Assembly: GCA_024398635.1 (NCBI GenBank)
Contig: JAKSIV010000001.1
Coordinates: forward strand, 78,286-142,285
DNA from: Bacteroidaceae bacterium
GTDB taxonomy: Bacteria > Bacteroidota > Bacteroidia > Bacteroidales > Bacteroidaceae
DNA length: 64,000 nucleotides
Direction of reading: 5' to 3'
The position numbers and the translations under genes were made by a program. Positions 62,485 through 64,000 of the stretch are shown here, one piece after another. The stretch's first letter is position 1; every line of letters starts with the position of its first letter. The notes beneath the pieces are model-generated. The model had not been told where the DNA came from and made no database searches. It saw nothing but the letters and a program-made list of their open reading frames with translations.

Positions 62485-63831
62485 GCTCTTGAAGGAACTG
62501 ATGAGGGAAATACCCTTACCACGAACCAATACGCCCTGTCACTCGGCCAGAATGGTGTAGGTTTCTACCTGTGGGACGGCAAACCTATCGGTGCGAACAA
62601 GGCATATATGACACTCGACGGAGTGGCTCATGCCAAGGCGTTCACATTCATGTTCGAGGACGGCACTACAACAGCCATAGAACCGCCGACAGTCAACTGT
62701 CAGCAGTCAGGCGATGCCTACAACCTCAACGGTATTCGCGTGAACGGCAATTACAAAGGTACCGAGGTTAAGAAGATGAATGATATCCTTTCGGGCAGCA
62801 AATCCGATCCTAACGGGGTGCTCCTATATCCTGACGGCGAACCAAGATTCAGGGCCGTGTTCATTTTTGGAGGTTTTTCTACAGGCCACGCGGAGCTGTT
62901 GACCGACGCTGCCAGAAACAACGTGAAAACTTTTTTCAAGAATGGAGGAAGTTATGTGGGCTCATGCGCCGGAGCCTATCTTGCCGGATTGTATTCAGAT
63001 GGTGAAGAGAGACCATATTTCAATATTTGGACAGGAGGGAATATGATATATACCGAACTCAATTCATCGAGCACTTCCATGATATTTCCTTTGAATTCAC
63101 CTCTCCTGAGGTATAGCGACTTCGGAAATGACGGCATGATTGAGAACGTCCGCCACAACGGAGGTGGATATATGGATGAAAACAGTGCTCCGGAAGGCAC
63201 GGAAATCCTCGCAAGGTTCGGAACTTGCCCGGGAGGCTCGACAAGTGCCCCGTACTATGACAAGGTTTCTACCTGGGCATATAAAGAATCCGATGAATCC
63301 GGCAGGCTTGTCGTGTGCGGCTCACATCCTGAAGATGCACCTTCAGGTGAAGTTCTGGATTTTACAAACTCTATGTTCAGCTATGCTATTGACGGATCGG
63401 GTTGTGCCAAAGTCAAGGATATTCTTCATGATGGGGAATGCAAATCTACAAACCTGATAGGCGATATGCAGTGCCATCATTTTGTGTTCTATCTGCCGGA
63501 AGATGCTTCGGTAAAGATAGAATTGGATGGCGAACCGGAGGCCGGGCTGCAACTGTTTCTTAAGAAAGAAACCTTCGCTTTCCCGGAGAATGAGCCCGAG
63601 TACTCATCCTCCATGCCGGATAGCATGCAGCAGATAATAACGACAAATATTCTTGAAAGCGGACTATGGTTTGTCACAGTCAGATGCAACGCCAGAATCA
63701 AGTCTGACCCTGTAGTCCTGAACAAGTCACTTGATAAAGGAATGTACTTTGAATACAGCGGATATGACAAAGTGCTTTCGGGAGTACCGTATTCATTGAA
63801 ATTCAATATAGTGAAGGGTAAGAGCAAGTGA
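62413..63831 (+). CDS. Chimera: surface-protein tail joined to GATase-like domain, 472 aa
   Basis: From about residue 25 to 120 it matches the C-terminal part of the secreted 287-aa paralogue (QYALSLGQNGVGFYLWDGKP; YNLNGIRVNGNYKGTEV). After KKMND it becomes a class I glutamine-amidotransferase-like domain of the BPL_N type: nucleophile elbow GGSYVGSCAGAYLAG near residue 185 and a later HPE (CGSHPEDAPSG). A beta domain follows. The first ~24 residues are out of frame with the pseudogene signal peptide, so export and even translation start are uncertain. Confidence 0.65.
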   Translation: MCRLHSTLMAMEPLCNKYSTSTKNALEGTDEGNTLTTNQYALSLGQNGVGFYLWDGKPIGANKAYMTLDGVAHAKAFTFMFEDGTTTAIEPPTVNCQQSGDAYNLNGIRVNGNYKGTEVKKMNDILSGSKSDPNGVLLYPDGEPRFRAVFIFGGFSTGHAELLTDAARNNVKTFFKNGGSYVGSCAGAYLAGLYSDGEERPYFNIWTGGNMIYTELNSSSTSMIFPLNSPLLRYSDFGNDGMIENVRHNGGGYMDENSAPEGTEILARFGTCPGGSTSAPYYDKVSTWAYKESDESGRLVVCGSHPEDAPSGEVLDFTNSMFSYAIDGSGCAKVKDILHDGECKSTNLIGDMQCHHFVFYLPEDASVKIELDGEPEAGLQLFLKKETFAFPENEPEYSSSMPDSMQQIITTNILESGLWFVTVRCNARIKSDPVVLNKSLDKGMYFEYSGYDKVLSGVPYSLKFNIVKGKSK

Positions 63832-64000
63832 CTGTTTCTCGGCTTTGACAGTCTGAATAACAGGATACATCCATCACAACTACAAAATGTTCATCCATAT
63901 GTATCAACGATTTTGATGTACTGCAAAGTTTTCGCGGCTCAAAGCTTTAGTAAACATTAAAAAATAACTTGAACTTTTTGGGGCATGATTCCAGGCTTTG
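63832..64000. other. End of window, no gene seen
   Basis: AT-rich sequence. It contains CGATTTTGATGTACTGCAAA near 63910, similar to a stretch near 55903. Confidence 0.4.

Noticed and set aside
1..64000. CRISPR array
   Set aside because: No regularly spaced direct repeats and no cas-like genes were seen anywhere in the window.

Overview
The window is from a member of the Bacteroidales, probably near Bacteroidaceae/Prevotellaceae. The evidence is the many promoters with the Bacteroides -7 box (TAnnTTTG, sometimes with TTG 19-20 bases upstream), Rho with a long Q/N/P-rich insert, DUF3127 and DUF4835 proteins, PcfJ/PcfK, and secreted proteins ending in the NLNG..V-type tail common in this order. 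Base composition is balanced.

Positions 1-23850 are the right-hand part of an integrated tailed phage; its left end lies outside the window. The order is tail-completion genes, tape measure protein, a large tail protein, an inverted four-gene cassette (small basic protein, RadC, PcfK, PcfJ), baseplate/fibre genes, a diversity-generating retroelement (DGR), a host-contact protein, holin, M15-type endolysin and a tyrosine integrase. The integrase sits next to tRNA-Cys, whose 3' end faces the phage and is the likely attachment site.

The DGR is the standout system. The last ~110 coding bases of a 437-aa tail protein (variable region, 16892-17000) are an edited copy of a template repeat (17152-17260). 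All ten differences fall on template adenines, and eight of ten template AAY codons are altered. The reverse transcriptase follows, but it is spread over three reading frames by two apparent one-base insertions. It carries an unrecognised C-terminal domain, and no avd gene is seen.

23.9-46.1 kb is chromosomal backbone. A minus-strand operon runs dnaN, DnaQ-like exonuclease, coaBC, recN, rlmB. In it coaBC is fused in frame to a DUF4835 secreted domain. Other genes here are a ClpB lacking its N-domain, DUF3127, rho, an ECF sigma/anti-sigma pair, a small ABC system, a remodelled toxin-antitoxin pair (PIN start joined to an antitoxin-like tail), a BlaI/BlaR1-type pair with clear operators, engB, recR, a glycosyltransferase, a GNAT acetyltransferase and tRNA-Asp.

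Downstream of tRNA-Asp (46.1-47.7 kb) is an isolated lysis cassette: a candidate unimolecular spanin, a GH24 lysozyme and a membrane/coiled-coil protein. Its promoter has a 19-base perfect palindrome filling the spacer. An outer-membrane barrel and a TlpA-like lipoprotein follow. Then comes about 2.3 kb that is almost free of genes, rich in inverted repeats and holding one 71-aa membrane protein, then crcB and a Na/Pi cotransporter.

55-64 kb is a decaying surface-protein region. It holds a gene with an in-frame TGA, a truncated regulator, related secreted proteins (several frameshifted), a 52-aa companion protein, a 1076-aa GLUG-type protein, and a chimera joining a surface-protein tail to a glutamine-amidotransferase-like domain.
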